Notes under the pieces: model-generated | The model's input: only the letters and a program-made list of their open reading frames with translations | Databases searched by the model: none | Told to the model about the DNA's origin: nothing | Translations under genes and position numbers: made by a program | From: Pelargonium cotyledonis | Lineage: Eukaryota; Streptophyta; Magnoliopsida; Geraniales; Geraniaceae | Assembly: GCA_036897625.1 (NCBI GenBank) | Contig: JAYMTA010001124.1 | Span: 1-21,674 of the forward strand | Direction: 5' to 3' | Length of the DNA: 21,674 bases | Shown: one piece after another, positions 20,271 through 21,674 of the stretch | Layout of the letters: the number at the start of each line of letters is the position of its first letter | How positions within the stretch are numbered: position 1 is the stretch's first letter

Positions 20271-21032
20271 TTTTTTTATCGACAAATTGTATTTTACTCA
20301 TTAAGAAAAGATCAAAATACAAAGTAAAGACCCCCTAATTGGCGGGATTGGAGAAATTATATAAAATTGATGTTTGAAACAGAGAGTGGATCCAGAATTC
20401 GACATTAATTTGGTGAGTGATCGATGGGTGCTCGGAGGAGTGGTGGATATTGGAGAAGAGGAAGCATTGAATTTTCTTGACTGTGAAGAGCAAGTTTGTA
20501 GCCTCTTTGTTGAACACCAAGTCGTTTCTTGCTAACCAAATGAACCATACAATAACTGGGCACACTAATTTCCATTTGATCAATTTCCCATACAAAAGGC
20601 CCGACTATTGGGATAGAAGCTCTCCTACCGTGACAGGGAGCGGGGCCATGACTGTCATCCACCAATTCAAAGTTGCATATCAAACGCATGAGATCCAACT
20701 ACATCCCCTAAGAACGTAATCAATGTCGTCGAAAGCAAGATTATAGATGCAACATAAACATATAGCCAAGGGATTGCGAACTCCTCTGTCCTCTAAGAAG
20801 GAGAATGTTGTGATGCTTTTATGCGCTTCAAGCCACGCAAAGGATTGGACGGCACTTTCGGAAGCCATAACATACGTGAGCATGATAGTATGGGATGGTT
20901 GCTTGAGGCAGATGCTAACTGGAAGCACATTTGGATGCGAACCCATTCTTTTTGTGAATTCAGAGAGTGGACATAAAAATTTGATTTTCATCGTTATATT
21001 TAGTTAATTAACTTTATATTCACTTTAACACG
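20066..21032. repeat. direct repeat flanking the LINE remnant region
   Basis: GTTATATTTAGTTA occurs exactly at 20066-20079 and 20993-21006, with similarity continuing for about 25 more bases (TTAA-TTTATATT-A). The right copy starts just after the recognisable LINE homology; the left copy is about 190 bases beyond its poly(A). It could be a target duplication of a larger composite insertion or a chance AT-rich match. Confidence 0.4.
20271..20991 (-). pseudogene. decayed LINE 3' end: zf-RVT remnant, frameshifts, poly(A) tail
   Basis: On the minus strand, 20680-20991 encodes SAVQSFAWLEAHKSITTFSF, then AICLCC and DIDYVLRGCSW. This is the pattern of the zinc-binding reverse transcriptase domain zf-RVT (PF13966: FaWl-ahgkInT, CvlC, E--dHl---C), with the usual His replaced by Tyr. 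The reading then shifts frame near 20690 and again before 20595, where VCPVIVWFIWLARNDLVFNK matches the W-iW--RN-RvF segment that follows zf-RVT in plant LINEs. The element ends with GTCGATAAAAAAA (A run at 20271-20277). The endonuclease and reverse transcriptase parts are absent, so this is a 5'-truncated, inactive copy. The 5' limit is uncertain and I found no target duplication. Confidence 0.72.
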
Positions 21033-21674
21033 CAAAATTTAGATATAATCGAGGTTTTGACTTAGGTTGACATTTAAGGTCTTATATTCACTGTGAATAG
21101 AAATATTTAAGTTTTTCGAATCTATATATTTTGTTGATTGAAGTCCAAAACGATGCATGATAGATAATAGAGACAAGTATAGTTGGAGGGTCCAATAAGT
21201 TTGAATATAAATGAATGGAGTAGAGTCCAAATCCAGAAGGAGACATAGAGATAAGGCTATAAATGAATGGGGAACAGAGAGCTTTGTGTTAGATTCTCAG
21301 CGTATGTAACGTATGTCTGTATGTGCCACCTAAATCTAATCATCTTTCTTTTCTTTTCATCAACCGACAATTATTTTACTTTCAATTTTAGCAACCAATT
21401 TTGGATATAATTAGATCCCCAGTTTCATTGGTTTACTATCAACATGATTCATTTAAATTTAGGTATCGTTTGGTTCAAGAAATTTAAAATACCATAAATT
21501 GTGAATATTACGAGAATGTAGATTACATGAATAAAGATTACTGAAAAGTTGATAATACTATGTTTGTACAAGTGAGAAGAATCTAAATTATTGTGTTTGA
21601 AATAAATAAACTGAAAACAAAAAATTTAGAAAAATATGAAAAATTACATGTATACCATTTTCTATTATCATGTT
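21007..21674. other. AT-rich right end, no gene seen
   Basis: I see no protein-like frame, RNA gene or clear repeat. The only minus-strand frame (about 60 codons) has no recognisable content. The sequence may be upstream DNA of a gene beyond the window. Confidence 0.6.

Noticed and set aside
20256-21076. 11-bp inverted repeat TAAATGTCAAC / GTTGACATTTA around the LINE remnant
   Set aside because: Orientation is wrong for a target duplication, and a match this short can occur by chance in AT-rich DNA.
1-21674. CRISPR array, tRNA or rRNA genes, prokaryotic operons, viral genes
   Set aside because: None seen. The only tRNA-like sequence is the pol III promoter region of the SINE, and gene structure is clearly that of a plant nucleus.

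Overview
The window is nuclear DNA from a flowering plant, most likely a eudicot. It is AT-rich, its genes have GT-AG introns, intergenic gaps are long and full of small transposon relics, and all four intact proteins look like plant families. No bacterial, viral, CRISPR or plasmid feature was seen. Species cannot be fixed from the sequence.

Layout: 1-1163 is AT-rich upstream sequence. 1164-5795 (+) is a three-exon nodulin-like/NFD4-like major facilitator transporter (561 aa). Its 2.76-kb first intron carries a Tourist-like MITE and a long foldback element that was itself hit by a short poly(A)-tailed retro-insertion. 7019-7597 (-) is a single-exon SAM-domain protein (192 aa) with a TATA box. 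7660-11760 is a gene-poor stretch holding a SINE with a perfect 16-bp target duplication and an inverted array of about 33-bp units. 11764-13248 (-) is an intronless vacuolar-type amino acid transporter of the AVT6 group, closest to AVT6E (494 aa), with a (GA)n tract, a two-codon upstream ORF and a cluster of ABRE/DRE-like motifs ahead of it. 14937-19264 (+) is an eight-exon MEMO1 homologue (292 aa) with all expected metal-site residues. 20271-20991 (-) is a decayed LINE 3' end (zf-RVT/RNase H-side remnant plus poly(A) tail). The remainder to 21674 shows no gene.

The genes do not form an operon or a known pathway. From memory, the order MFS transporter, SAM-domain protein, AVT6E-type transporter matches the Arabidopsis neighbourhood At1g80530-At1g80520-At1g80510, so the left two thirds is probably a conserved microsyntenic block, with the MEMO1 gene as a different right-hand neighbour. 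I found no convincing new system. The most interesting structures are the nested transposons in intron 1, the SINE locus with three target-site copies, and the stress-motif cluster between AVT6E and MEMO1.
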